A stretch of DNA of 64,000 nucleotides. Source: Taiwanofungus camphoratus. Taxonomy: Eukaryota > Basidiomycota > Agaricomycetes > Polyporales > Taiwanofungaceae. A program made the position numbers and the translations under genes. Positions 1 to 11,669 of the stretch are shown here, in pieces; position 1 is the first letter of the stretch; each line of letters starts with the position of its first letter. The stretch lies in the NCBI GenBank assembly GCA_003999685.1, contig CP021224.1:2294001-2358000 (forward strand). Reading direction: 5' to 3'. The notes beneath the pieces are model-generated. The model saw nothing but the letters and a program-made list of their open reading frames with translations. It was not told where the DNA came from and searched no databases.

Positions 1-2725
1 GAATCGTCGAGGGACGCCATGCGTTGGCCTGGTCGACCGCCAAGTACCCTTGACTGTCCGGGTCCTCCTCCAAGCCCTTCACCCAATCAGAGCAACGCAA
101 ATTCATTGGATCCCCGCCACGATCACGTGCTTATCGGACATCATCCGGGTACCCTCCCAGTCATCGCTGGACATCCAACGCTGGCCTTCGTTCTGCCTGT
201 TCCGATTGCCTCGATAGCCATGGTTTAATATGTCTGAGCGACATTCCTAGTAGGCATCTGGACCGTCATGGTGGTAAAGAATAGGTCGGTGATTGCAGAG
301 TCGGTATGCCGGTATTCATGCCTTGTTATTCGAATTTTATTTCGCATTGGCCTACGGCTTCTTCACAGCCCTTGAATGAGCAAACTCAGATACAGACTCG
401 TGGGCATCGTGGCCACTGGCAGTTGATTTACAAATTTAGCACTTTCGCGAGCCATTGACATTGGGCTTGGTCTGACTCGGTGAGTTGTTCGGTTTTCAAG
501 CTTACTTTCATGACCTTGGAAGACTGAACACTTGATATTGCCCCCTCCACCAGACACTCCGAATGTAGGCGGTTTGTGGCAATCGGCTCCGCGCCCTCAA
601 CAGACGGTTTGCAATAGCACGACTGCGAGGGTTGTTGCCGTAACGGTGGTGGATAGGCACCCACTGGCCTTCCCATCAATCAAACTAGATGAAGGACGTC
701 ACGATTGACATACGCGAATCCGACAAGAAGGTCGTGAGTGGACTGACGGTTAGGAACCTCCACGGCGAGTAGAAGTGAAGAAATACATGTTACTTCGGGA
801 TTTGGGCGAAGTCATATAGTAACCCAGCGGCTTACAGAAATCACATATTGCCTGCACGCTCTAAAATTCCAGCGGAACTTCCATGAAGATGCGATCGCAG
901 GAACCAGGTGCTACCCGCTGCGCAAAATTTCTAGGCATCCTCGCTGGCGTCGAGGCGTAGCGGTAATTAATCCGCCACTTCCGCTGACTGTCGCTGATTA
1001 ATATCACTGATAGGGAAGCTCTGGCTACGTGGAGGCTCAGTGACATCGATCTCTAGGCAGAGTTATTCACAGCAAGACTCCACCTCTATTCTGGTTTCCC
1101 GGGATACTTGATCTTGCCGAAGTACAACCGGTGGTGGTTCAGGTACAGCGATTGGGCAGGTCCTGCAACCTTCCCAAAATTCAGGGCCGCGGAGAGACGG
1201 TGAAAATACCTGTCATCCGTTTTCATACGTGCCGCAGCCTCGGCCTTTCATCCTGTGGAAGAAGATCCCCCGGTCTGCGTATCTGTGGGACAATCTGTTT
1301 CGACATGCGCCCAGAGCCCAGGCTCAATCACGTCGGGTACCCTTTGTACAGTTTTTGCAGTTTTTGCCCGAGATTTATTTTTGGCCCCCACTGGTCAAGC
1401 TTAAGGTTTGCCCGTTGCTTGACACGACTGGTGCGGTTGTTCCTGGAGATGCATGTGGAACTCGAGGTGCTGCCAAATAAGCTTGGGAATAAGGGCACCT
1501 TGTGTCGCGCATCTTGCATCTTAGAGAATCCAGGAACACTAAGAGTCAAGTATTATTGTCGTGTGTGCTCTAACGCGGCAGGACAGTCCAAGTATACTGA
1601 GCTATGTTTCTGAAAATAGGTTACACGTACACAAATAAATTGTATCTGTGACTGAAGTAAATAAGGCCCAGTGACTCCACCATTAGTCGGTGCATGGACT
1701 CTGCTTGAGTCAGAAAAACCGGAAAATGAATTGTTTACTTCCGACCGCAAGTAGGCATGACACGAGACTTCTTTTAGGTACAATCAGTGGGCAATAGTCT
1801 TGCTAGGGGTATCACTAAAGGTGATTTTCCCAAGCACAGTACGCAGAGTTACGAGGTGTGTCCCCCATTCTCGAAAAGCTGATCTTGTATACAATCAGGC
1901 TTCAAAAGACACTTTCTCCGTACACAAAGATATGAACTACACGATGGTGCGATATCTGATAGATGAAGCTGCCAAATTGACAATCATCGGTTCGACATGG
2001 GGCTCGTACAAGTAATTAGCAACTAATAACGACATTGATCGTCCAAAACCACAGTGGACCACCCGTTTTCGCCGTTCGAAAACTCAGAGATTGAGTATCA
2101 CCAGAATGACTCTGATCATAGTCGCGCACCCCACGAGCTGCTAGAAGCTCTACGCAGGCACTTCTACTTTCCCCGGGTAATATCGTCGTGGTACACAGGC
2201 GGCGAGATTGGAGACCACGGTCAGCTGATGGGCATTTTAGGATCGTACGATATTTATGGTGGGCGTGTTGGCTCAATACACGGATTCGGACTCATAAATA
2301 CAACCAGTCAGCTGCTCCGTTGCTTGAAGCAATACCGGGCAACGTTGGAAAGGCTAAGTCGCATCTATGGATTAGGTCAATGGCCTGTAGGGCTGACAAG
2401 GAAAGTAAGTGACCGATGGCTAAGATATGCCTAGTATCGATATCTATCCAAGCTGCCAGAAAGAACCTGCACATTATGGGTGTCAAGTTCAGATGGTCAT
2501 TCCCCTTACACATTGATATATCAATTCATACTGCGGATGTTCAAGCATACATGCAATCATATACTAGTAAATCAACGTTGTGTAATCGTACAAGGACCAC
2601 CGCATTGCTGGAAGTACATATAATGTCCGAGGGCTAGAGAACCGGCTACATCCTTCGCTGATCGTCTGCTTCTGCTTCTCTTGACTTGGTGATTCATTTG
2701 GACCAGGGCAATTGAATGGCTATGA
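1..2725. other. Gene-poor left flank
   Basis: No stretch in any of the six frames could be tied to a known family. The longest open frames (about 1131-1613 and 2054-2434, both +) are short, have no recognisable motif, and no splice sites join them into something longer. I see no tandem repeat or clear inverted repeat. It may be the edge of decayed repeats or long intergenic DNA downstream of the first tyrosinase. Confidence 0.5.
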
Positions 2726-4833
2726 TCAAGCGGCCCATCCCTCCACAGGAACGCCTCCAGGAAGATGTCTAACTATGTCATGGTAGTATACCGCTTCTCC
2801 CAATGTAGGGAACTGGTCGTAAGGGCCCTCGGTGATCGTTTGCGAGAACGGGGCGAGTTTCAGCGACGGCAAGTCGGTAGGCTCCGCCACAGTACCGTCG
2901 GCCTAAAAAGAACGTTCATGCTTGTGAGGCAGGCTGGAGGTAAATTCTGTTGATGTACTCACCTTAACTCCTTCAACACGCCAAGCCAACCGCTCTTGGA
3001 TGACGGGCCTGACATGGGCCGGCGAGAGTGAGACCAGGTCTGGTATCTCGACCAACTTCTCGTTGAGGTGGACGAACCCTTCTATCTCCACGTCTCGATT
3101 AGCGACACAGTTGGCGCAGCGGCCAGAGCTCCGGCCTACGAATGCGCTGACTGTTCCGACGTAAGACGAACTGCTGTACCAGTTGTCACGCTCGGCGGGG
3201 ACCGGGCCCAGGAATACCAAAATCGAGAAGCTCGAGCCGAGTTCGAATTTCTTGAACTTGAGGTGAACAGTCCAGTCGTAGTGGCCTGTGTTGGGGTTGG
3301 TCTGGATCTGTGGCAACCTCTTGCCAAGTCGACCTAGGGATCCATATAATTCTTCTATTTTTATCCGGATGGCCGCCATGACCTCCCATTTGTTAGCATG
3401 ATTCAGGTCATTAAATTCGGGATATGTGTAATTCAGAGTTGGAGATTGTTGGATGCTGTTAGACTTCCAGTAGGCCGTCTGATCTGTCCAGAACGGGGTG
3501 AGATCTGTCCACGGCGTTGAACCACCAGCGCTTATCAGTACTGGACATCAGGTGGGGATGGAAATATATTCACCAGTATTTGAGTCGACGTAGGCTTCGT
3601 TCTTGACGGTATAACTGCCACCATCGTACTGCTTTCCTCGGGTGACCCAAATGTCTGGATTAAGGGCCGACCATAGAGCAAGTAAGCGGTCAACATTCGC
3701 ATGGTGCATGTAGAAAATTGGATCAAAGCCTAATTGCGACAAATTCAGACCTATTTTTTCAGGTTCCATCTTTCTCAGGAACTCTTACCAGCTACTCCCG
3801 TGTCCGACATATGACCGGCCCAGGGTGTCAGGCCGCCGATTTTCACATGCATGGTGTCGTGAATGCTTTCCAAGCTGTTAGCGTACGCACTTCCGCCTGT
3901 CGTATGGTTGCTGAAGGCATCCCATTCTTGAAGCCGTGTCAGACAGTTGTATGTATCCGTTCGAGCTTGCCTCGCGTGTCCCTCCAATGCCCTTGAAATG
4001 ATACTCATAGTCAGCCTTGTATCTGATATGTAACAGTATCTATCGGCCAACATACGTCTTCAGCCTCGTATTGCTGCTCTTCGCGTCCTTATCCTCATAA
4101 GGATGATCAGGATACCTGAGTGTAGATGGCCAGTCCTTAAAATCACCGAAAGTATCCGTTGGATCGTCTGAATGAAAGAGGTACTGAGCAAGTGGATTCT
4201 TTATTTCCTTCTGGCCTCCAGGTGTTATGATAATGACTGTTTCAGAAGTTACCTCTCCAGGAAGGCTGATATCGCTTGCCCAGTCCCAATACGGAGCACG
4301 AAGGTTGGCAGCTGCCATGATCCACTCGGAGCTCTGATACTCCTTCGCTATCTCGGCGGCGCAATCATACAGCTCTTGCTATACGGGTAAAGGCGCATCG
4401 GATGGAAAAACTTTGACGACGAAGATGCAACCAACGAACCTCAAATAGAGCAACATAAGGACGATGCCACGTTGGGAAAATGACGGAACCATGAGTGCAG
4501 TAACCTCCCCATTCAGCGGCAGGCTTGTCACCTCCAGATTCGCCCCATCGTTGGAAGGGTAACCCATGGATTCCACCAATGTTGAAGAAGGAGAGCAGAT
4601 TATCTACTTTGCGTTTTGATAACATCTCTGGCAGAATTCAGCATGCATTCAGAAGACTTCGACATACAAATTGACCGCATCACTACTAAGCACTTACCGA
4701 GTGCTTGTATGTAGAGTGAGAACTGACGCGTATCTTTGACGAGTTCATGGATGTCGAGACGGTTGGGGGCTAGTCTGTCTGGTCGCACTGTACCGCCTTT
4801 GGCACCAGTGATAACAGGATGGGAAGCTTTCAT
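2726..4833 (-). CDS. Tyrosinase (polyphenol oxidase), paralogue A
   Basis: A type-3 copper enzyme that hydroxylates monophenols and oxidises diphenols to quinones, the entry step to melanin-type pigments. Seven exons (4833-4698, 4627-4440, 4378-4056, 3991-3789, 3729-3574, 3504-2963, 2902-2726) give 574 residues with every phase consistent. CuA ligands are His66, His91 and His100, with Cys89 in CTH, the expected Cys-His thioether partner. CuB shows IHDTMH (His260, His264) and FYMHH (His292/293). After about residue 400 comes the C-terminal domain with RCANC, a CxxC like that of other fungal tyrosinases; in that family the domain covers the active site until it is cut off. No signal peptide is visible, as is usual for mushroom tyrosinases. 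The start is the ATG just before the NRLDIHE block, with a TATAAG box about 65 bp upstream. Confidence 0.93.
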
Positions 4834-4896
4834 CTGGATATAGTCAGTCGTTTCAGGGGTGACTTGCTTGAGGTAATGCGAAAGGGTAGTCTAGTT

Positions 4897-4902
4897 CTTA
4901 TA
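4897..4902 (-). promoter_or_regulatory. TATA box of tyrosinase A
   Basis: TATAAG read on the minus strand, ending 63 bp before the tyrosinase A start codon. The second tyrosinase has the same hexamer at almost the same distance, which supports a real core promoter. Confidence 0.5.
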
Positions 4903-5798
4903 CCATCGTGTCATGCTGCGCAGTCCTTCAAGGCTCTTCGCCCTGAGTGACATGATCACGTAGAACGGCAGGTCAGATGGACACAAACAATGGAAATGAT
5001 TCTCTACCACATGGCCTGTCGGTTGGAGATGTCCACAACCCTCAGTACAGAAACAATGAGGGGTGACTTCGTTGAAAGAACCCTGGACGGCGCTCAAATT
5101 GCACCCCAGTTTGAATTCTTCCGTACTTCGGCTTCGTATAACAAAGCTCCAAGCTCGACCACATTCTGCTTTCAATGCGATTCATAATGTTTGTATTGAG
5201 GCGCAGCGGACACCGAACCATAAATAACAATAGTTTAACTTCGGTCACGTAGGACGATACGGTGAGACCACCCAAGGGCCAAGTAATGCTACACTTCAAC
5301 GTTCAACCAACTTATGTGCAAGTTCGAAAGTCAAGTAGCGAACCTTGAAGCAGAATCATTATAGCCTTAGTGAAGACTGAGTCCATTAGTTTTGGTAGGC
5401 CACTGGCAGCTTGTCATATTAAGCAATGAGAAAAGACCGCGTGGAGTTCATCCGCAACTCGGTCATCTTGTTGCCGAGCTGTAAATCATCCTCCCGTAGG
5501 TTGTGCATATCCTCGGAAATTACAAGCCAACATCAGGCAAGTTCAGATCACGTGCGTCATATTGTGGGATGTCTTCGGTAACTGATGTAGGTCGCAAACT
5601 ATATACCTCAAAAGCGGGTTTTTCTCATCGATCATCCCCCTTGATCTTTTCGCTTCCATTGAGGATCAGTATCCGGACGAAAGGATAGAAATTCGTACAC
5701 CATCCCAGTGCCGGTATTGATTGATAGCACCACATATGATGCAAAACGACGGCAAGTCTTCTACACGAGGATGTAAGTTCTCACGTGCCCGAGAATAA

Positions 5799-6010
5799 TT
5801 GTAGGGAAGCATCAACACAATGGGCTGCAGGGAAGCATCAACATGATGGGCTACAAAGCATCGAAAGAATGGGCTACAAGGAACCATCGACATAGGGGGC
5901 TGCAGGGAACCATCGACATAAGGGGCTGCAGGGAACCATCGACGTAAAGGGCTGCAGGGAACCATCCACACAAGAGGCTGCAGGGAACCATCAACACGAG
6001 GGCCTGCAGA
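5799..6010. repeat. 26-bp minisatellite, about 8 copies
   Basis: Repeat units follow each other at 26-bp spacing, with starts of the CTGCAG-type core at 5799, 5825, 5851, 5874, 5900, 5926, 5952, 5978 and 6004 (one step is 23 bp). The unit is close to GGGAACCATCGACATAAGGG plus CTGCAG. The copies from 5900 on are nearly identical, while the left ones are more diverged. Because 26 is not a multiple of three, the open frame across it cycles through three frames, so it is not evidence for a protein. Confidence 0.9.
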
Positions 6011-6688
6011 AATCATATAAGTCTTGGATAAGAACACAAAGCACAGAACACGTTTTTCCCCCAGATCATTGACATGAGATAAGGTCATATGTTATGGGGC
6101 TAAAGCTTAGAATAATATCACTGCCTGGAAATTTGTCAACATATTGGTCATTGCAAGCTCTATCCTCCTTGCACGACATACATGACAGCCGTGTCTCAAG
6201 CATGTGAAAGGTTGTCGCGATGTCAAAGGGTTCTATGTCTTGGTACAGACTTGGAGCAGAGCTAGGACTTGCACACAGAGACCGTAGAAAGAAGTGGCAT
6301 GTCGACTACGAATCCTATGGCAGGAACGCATCTTTCCATCTAGTACGAGTGGTACTCGTCAGACCTTATCGTATGTAGACATCTTGTCCGGGCAACCCTT
6401 GGCTAAGATAGGTGATGCTGTCCCATCACGCCTTCATTATTGGCAAATGATGTTATAGAATGCCTGGAGTGTCAATGGTGGTTTGCATGGCAATCTGAGA
6501 GCCAATTGCCGGTCTTGTGAGAGGCGCGCATCCGATTGACATAGGCCACAGCGACAAGCAGAGGGCCGTCAACCAGGATGATTCTAATGGTAAAATGGAT
6601 CGATCAATAACGCATTCATATGTCGTAGGATTCCATAACCTTACGAGACATTCCGCTCTTCCACCTGTCGTTTCTATTCTGGTCCCAA

Positions 6689-8427
6689 TTATCTGTCAAG
6701 CTCCTCGATCGGCGCCCTTCTCACATCCCTGGTTACTAGTTCGCTTATGCTGCGCCACGGACCTTGAGTGGCACTCGTGTTTGGTAATGCAAGCGCCTCT
6801 TGCATGACTCTCGTGTCTTCGGATTCCAGGGCATCGGCTCGAGCGGCAACCTCTTCAGCAAGCGCATGCAGTAAAACTGAAGGCACGCCAAGGATGTGCA
6901 CGGCATAAAATGACAACTTGTGCGTAACATGATTTCGTTGTGGACTCAGGTTTCGGTTCATTTCCGTACGAGTTGTGGACTGGTGGAGGTTGGCTGGAGG
7001 CGTAGATGATGAGGGCCGCGCCATGGACGTGAAGAGGCCAAAGAGATCGGACAGAACCCTTAGGGCATTAGTACTTGGGTGGGCCTCCAGATCCTGGTAA
7101 TTCTGATCGTTTGACGTGTCATGCTTTGAGTGTGAAGGTCTGCTCAAGGAAGGAGAAGCGGGAGAGAGGACGGTCACTGCTACTGGCCGAAGAAGAATTG
7201 CGGCGTCCCGAAGGAGGAGGGAGAAAACTGGCTGTGTCATCCTACCCTAGAAAATGCGCAAGGAGCAATCTTTATCAGAAGAGAAGAAATAGAAAAACAG
7301 ACTACTTACAGGTTCAAATCTGGACCATAGATCAGTTACCACGCTGGATAATGTTGGATGAACGACTTGAGACTTGCGTTCCGTCAGGAATGGGACGAGC
7401 TGCGCTATCGAACGCCGCGCTTCTTCGTGTTCCGGTTCGTGTGGTGAAATGGAAGAAAGGGGAGATGTAGAGAGAGAGCGCGTGACAAAAGCATAGGCTA
7501 TGCTGCATACAACAAGTGTCATTAGGAGACACGATGAGAATATGAGTTATGGTTTGATAGACTCACCAAACAGCACATATATTATACAGAAGCCGCGGAC
7601 CCCTTGCCACAGGAGGAGATGACGACACATTAATCATCGCCGCGGGAATGGGCATTATATCAGGCTTAGGACCGCGTGCCCTCGTGGAGATTTTTGCTGA
7701 CAGCTTGTCATCATCACTCCTTTCCATGTGAGCCTCCCACCACGGTTCGGTGCGTTCGTTTTCTAGCTCGTCACTCGCTAAAAGTTGTTGTATTAACTCG
7801 CTGGACGGATCATTCAGAGCCTTCAAGAATCTGCCGCGCTGGGCAGGCGATAGGGCAGTCCAGAGTTGATCGTATGAGGCAGAGCCTATTGGCGACGAAC
7901 ACAATGAACATGATGCCAATGTTATGAACGTATCGACAAATCTTACCTACATCCAGGCTGGCGATCCTGCATGCTAAATCTGACTTGTCCTCTTCATATT
8001 CAGCTGCATCTCCTAAGACGCTGTCATCCATGCTATCTTCTTCGAAATGTTTCAGCAGTTCCATCATCTTGTGTCTTTCTTCTTGGGTTTTGGATGGAGA
8101 ACTTCGGGCTTCTGATTCTAATTCCTTCCGGTAGAACGTTTCAGAACAGCCAGAGTGAGCCTATAATCAAATGAAGACATAAGTAGCGGAATACAATTCA
8201 GAAACAAAAGTGGAATGCAGACTTGTGAGCGAAAACATATCAGCGAGCAGTACGGAATATTACACCGAGGACAAGCGTATTTTGAGAACTGTCTCCGGCA
8301 ACTAAAAATCAATCAGGGCAGCTGAAGACACGATTTCTGAGGAATAAACGTACATTGCGCATGGAGTGGTGCTGATGGCCTCGTTTTCAGATGACTTCGT
8401 GTGTATCCCAAGGGCTCTTGCAGACAT
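6689..8427 (-). CDS. HIT-type zinc-finger protein, ZNHIT2-like
   Basis: Predicted scaffold protein. ZNHIT2 in other eukaryotes works with the R2TP/RuvBL chaperone in assembling U5 snRNP. Six exons (8427-8354, 8301-8223, 8160-7947, 7885-7567, 7502-7310, 7246-6689) give 478 residues. Residues about 23-60 form the HIT zinc finger: CAIC, then CPRC, then the PYCSLIC block and a later His and Cys. The rest is helical and acidic, as in ZNHIT2, with a YDQLWTALSPAQRGRFL stretch typical of that subgroup. The start at 8427 was chosen because only its frame reaches the first Cys pair in phase; an upstream ATG at 8516 lies in another frame. ZNHIT6/Bcd1 is less likely because of the length and the C-terminal region. 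Confidence 0.8.
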
Positions 8428-8672
8428 GTTCCTTGAGTTGAATCAAGTGCCGCTAAATAGGCCTCCGATAGTAAGCGCTGAAGCGCTGAATGGTCAAGTT
8501 GGGACACGTCGGTCATGTGAGTCTATTCCCGCAAAGGAAATTTCTTTCGAAAAGTCCCAAAAAAGTCCTCGGTTCTTCATGACCTCCTCCTACGAGGCTA
8601 CTCGCTGAAAACCTTGCATCTGCCGGTTGTTTTCCATTCACTTGTCTTTCTGGAATCTGGGGGTGTGAAAAT

Positions 8673-11415
8673 ATGCCTGATCCACGTCTTGTAGACCCAA
8701 AGGCAACGTTTGCCTCGTTCTCCCATATTCTCGACAGCCGTATTCTGCGAGCTCTTGCCGATTTGGGCTTTGCACGGCCAACCCTTGTTCAAAAGAAGGC
8801 CATCCCGCTAGCTCTGGAGAATCGGGACGTCCTTGCAAGGGCGCGTACTGGAAGCGGCAAGACCGCCGCGTACTCTATCCCAGTTGTGCAGAAGATTTTG
8901 AATGCGAAAGCTGTGGGTATGCGTTTCTTATATTTCCTTACTAGCTCTTCCTAGTGGTGTGAGACAGGTTTTGGGTGACGATGTACGGAAATCCTTCAGT
9001 GAGGGGACTTGATACTTTTGGAAACCGACCGCCCTGAAATACTGCTATTGGCTTCTACAATGTCCGACAGTGTTCTCAGCGTACTGAATGTGGTATATCC
9101 TTTATAACATGTTATCATGGGCAAGATTTTGGCGTGTAGTCTTCTTTTTCTCTCCGTCGTATGGAGTGTTGCATTGTTTGGTGTCCTTTGAGCCTACCTC
9201 CTGCTCTAGATATGGCATCGTCTACAAGCTGTCCCCATTGCTAGAATTGAACGAACATCTAATCTCCATCCTGTTTCGCCCGTTGTTAACGCAACTGGTG
9301 ACATTGACAGAACATCCCATCTGAAGAACTCACCAAACAAGTCACCCGTGCTCTTATCCTCGTGCCCACCCGCGAACTGGCGGAGCAAGTTTCAGCGCAC
9401 TTGAACGGCCTCCTAGCATACTGCGATAAAGAGGTGATCGTCGGGAATGTCTCCGCTGGAACATCGACACATATGCAGAGGTAAGGTTCACTTGCCGAAT
9501 TACTGACTACATCATACATACTGTCTGTCCCAGGACGCTACTATCGGATAACCCTGACATCGTGATTGCCACGCCTTCACGCGCTTTGGTTCTGCTTCAA
9601 TCAAAGGTAAACACTTCATCTTGCATCATTCGGCCAAATCTGGATGAGAGTGCTTTATAGGCAATGATCTTAAATTCACTCGATACTCTCGTGATAGACG
9701 AAGCCGATCTGATATTGTCGTATGGTCATGATGAGGATGTTCGTCAGATATTCAATGGCGGATACCTTCCGAAACTGTATCAATCCTTCCTCATGAGCGC
9801 AACAATGACCGAAGACGTCGAGGCACTGAAGGGTCTTGCGCTCCGCACTCCGGTACGTTCTGAACGGAAGCCCATCAACGATTAACCTGACCTGGAATCT
9901 TACCACAATTGCAGGTAATTCTTAAGTTGGAAGAAGACGAGGATGATGCGGCCAACCTCACTCAATATTCTGTCCGGTAAACAGCCATCTAGTGTCGTTT
10001 GAAAAAATTGACCCAATCTAACATCGTTCATAGGTGCTCGGAGGTGGACAAGTTCCTCCTGACCTACGTCATTCTCAAGCTCAAACTCATCAAAGGGAAG
10101 TGCATCCTTTTTGTGAACGACGTCGACCGCTGCTACCGCCTAAAGCTCTTCCTGGAGCAATTCTCCATCAAGAGCTGCGTTCTCAATTCGGAATTACCGC
10201 TCAATTCTCGGTACGTGACCCTCGTGCTTCTATGTTATTGCAGCATGTGGTGATGTCGCTGATAGGTATCATGTAGTGCAGGAGTTCAATAAGGGTGTCT
10301 ATGATTACATTATTGCGTCTGATGAAAGCGCCTCACGTGCTGAGCAGGACTCTGAGGATGAGCCAGAAGAAGAGGAAGTGGACGAACAATCCGAAGAGTG
10401 TAAGATTGTTTCGTGTGTCATCCTGCCGCATACCGATGCCCTTTGTTTGTCTAGTCACCTCAACTCAGCGCGAGCCCGTGCCAGAACAGCTAGATATCTC
10501 CGATGGAGAAACCGAACGACCGTCGACCTCTCGTATATCGCACAAGCGTAAAAGAATCGGCGATTCATTACCTGCGGATACCGCTTCTTCGTCTAAGGCC
10601 TCAACGAACTCAAACAAGCGCAAACATCGCCGACGCAACGGGGACGCCGAGTATGGTGTCTCACGCGGAGTAGACTTTGTTGACGTCTCTTGCGTTATCA
10701 ATTTCGACCTGCCGTCGTCGGCGCGCTCCTACACACATCGCATCGGGCGTACGGCCCGTGCAGGCCGTTCTGGGATCGCATTGTCGTTCGTAGTACCACG
10801 TGAGCAATGGGGTCGCAATAAGGTCGTCGGTTGTGTTGAAAGCTCAAAGGAAGACGAAAGAGTATTTGCTCGAGTTGAGCGCGAGCAGGGGGGGCGAGGC
10901 AGCCAAATAAAAGAGTATAGGTTCGACTTGAAGCAAGTGGAAGCGTTTAGGTATCGGATGGAGGACGCGTTGCGCGCGGTGACTAGGAGCGCTATCAAGG
11001 AAGCTCGGATCAAGGAGCTCAAGACTGAAATATTGACGTCGGAGAAATTGAAGGTGTGTGATATGACTTTCTAAACCAGACATTTGTTGACGATGTTATC
11101 CAGGCTCACTTCGAGGACAACCCAAATGACCTTGAATACCTTCGCCACGACAAGCCTCTTCATCCAACACGAGTTCAATCACATATGAAGCATGTTCCCA
11201 AATACCTCCTGCCTCGTATCGCCCCAGTCGCCGGTGGCGAAGGTGGTGGGGATACGGATAGCCAGGGTGGTGGCGGGGAAGTCGGGTTTGTGCCCTTTAA
11301 TAAAAGAGGTGGACGTGGACGCGGACGTGGTCGTGGTCAAGGCCGAGGTGGTAGAGGAGCATTTGGCGGGAGAGGCAAGAAAAAGTCTGATCCTCTTAAG
11401 AAGTTCGGGCACTAG
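8673..11415 (+). CDS. DBP9: DEAD-box RNA helicase Dbp9 (DDX56 family)
   Basis: Nucleolar ATP-dependent RNA helicase for 60S ribosomal subunit assembly. Nine exons (8673-8912, 9311-9480, 9534-9606, 9661-9852, 9915-9976, 10034-10210, 10266-10399, 10455-11053, 11104-11415) give 652 residues, in phase throughout. Seen in order: Q-motif region with [10 protein letters not shown], Walker A ARTGSGKT near residue 60, [12 protein letters not shown] in [11 protein letters not shown] in LMSATMT, an acidic and lysine-rich insert before the last helicase block, and motif [15 protein letters not shown]. The tail is RGG/RG-rich and ends in a lysine patch. The acidic/basic insert is typical of Dbp9. The first intron is about 400 bp, far longer than the other seven (about 45-60 bp). 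Confidence 0.95.
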
Positions 11416-11669
11416 GCCCATCTCTAGCCTTCGTTTATTGTTCTGTATTCTAGTAGTTGCCTTGCCTCTAGACAGAGCATGGACTGCATCTAGTTGCGTG
11501 GACTGTTTCATTCAACTGCGGATGAGAGTGAGAGCGAACTGAATAGATTGGATCGTATTCGATACACTGTTCGTAAGATAATGCAACGAGCTAAGTGCCC
11601 GTCCTTGGCACGGAATGGATACAATGGTATAGTTAGTCACCGCTCATTGATACACTAATAAATCGACAA

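Larger units (their letters stand above)
4834..6688. other. Intergenic stretch with a minisatellite
   Basis: Between tyrosinase A and the ZNHIT2-like gene. It holds the TATA box of tyrosinase A and the 26-bp tandem array at 5799-6010. The rest has only short unsupported open frames. The 140-codon frame at 5666-6088 (-) is produced by the array and has no independent support. Confidence 0.6.

Noticed and set aside
5666-6088. A 140-codon minus-strand open frame with repeated SLQP-like words
   Set aside because: It is created by the 26-bp minisatellite, which shifts frame every unit; no start context, splice or homologue supports a protein.
8427-8516. An upstream ATG for the ZNHIT2-like gene at 8516
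   Set aside because: Its frame does not give the CAIC pair and is out of phase with exon 2; the ATG at 8427 fits both.
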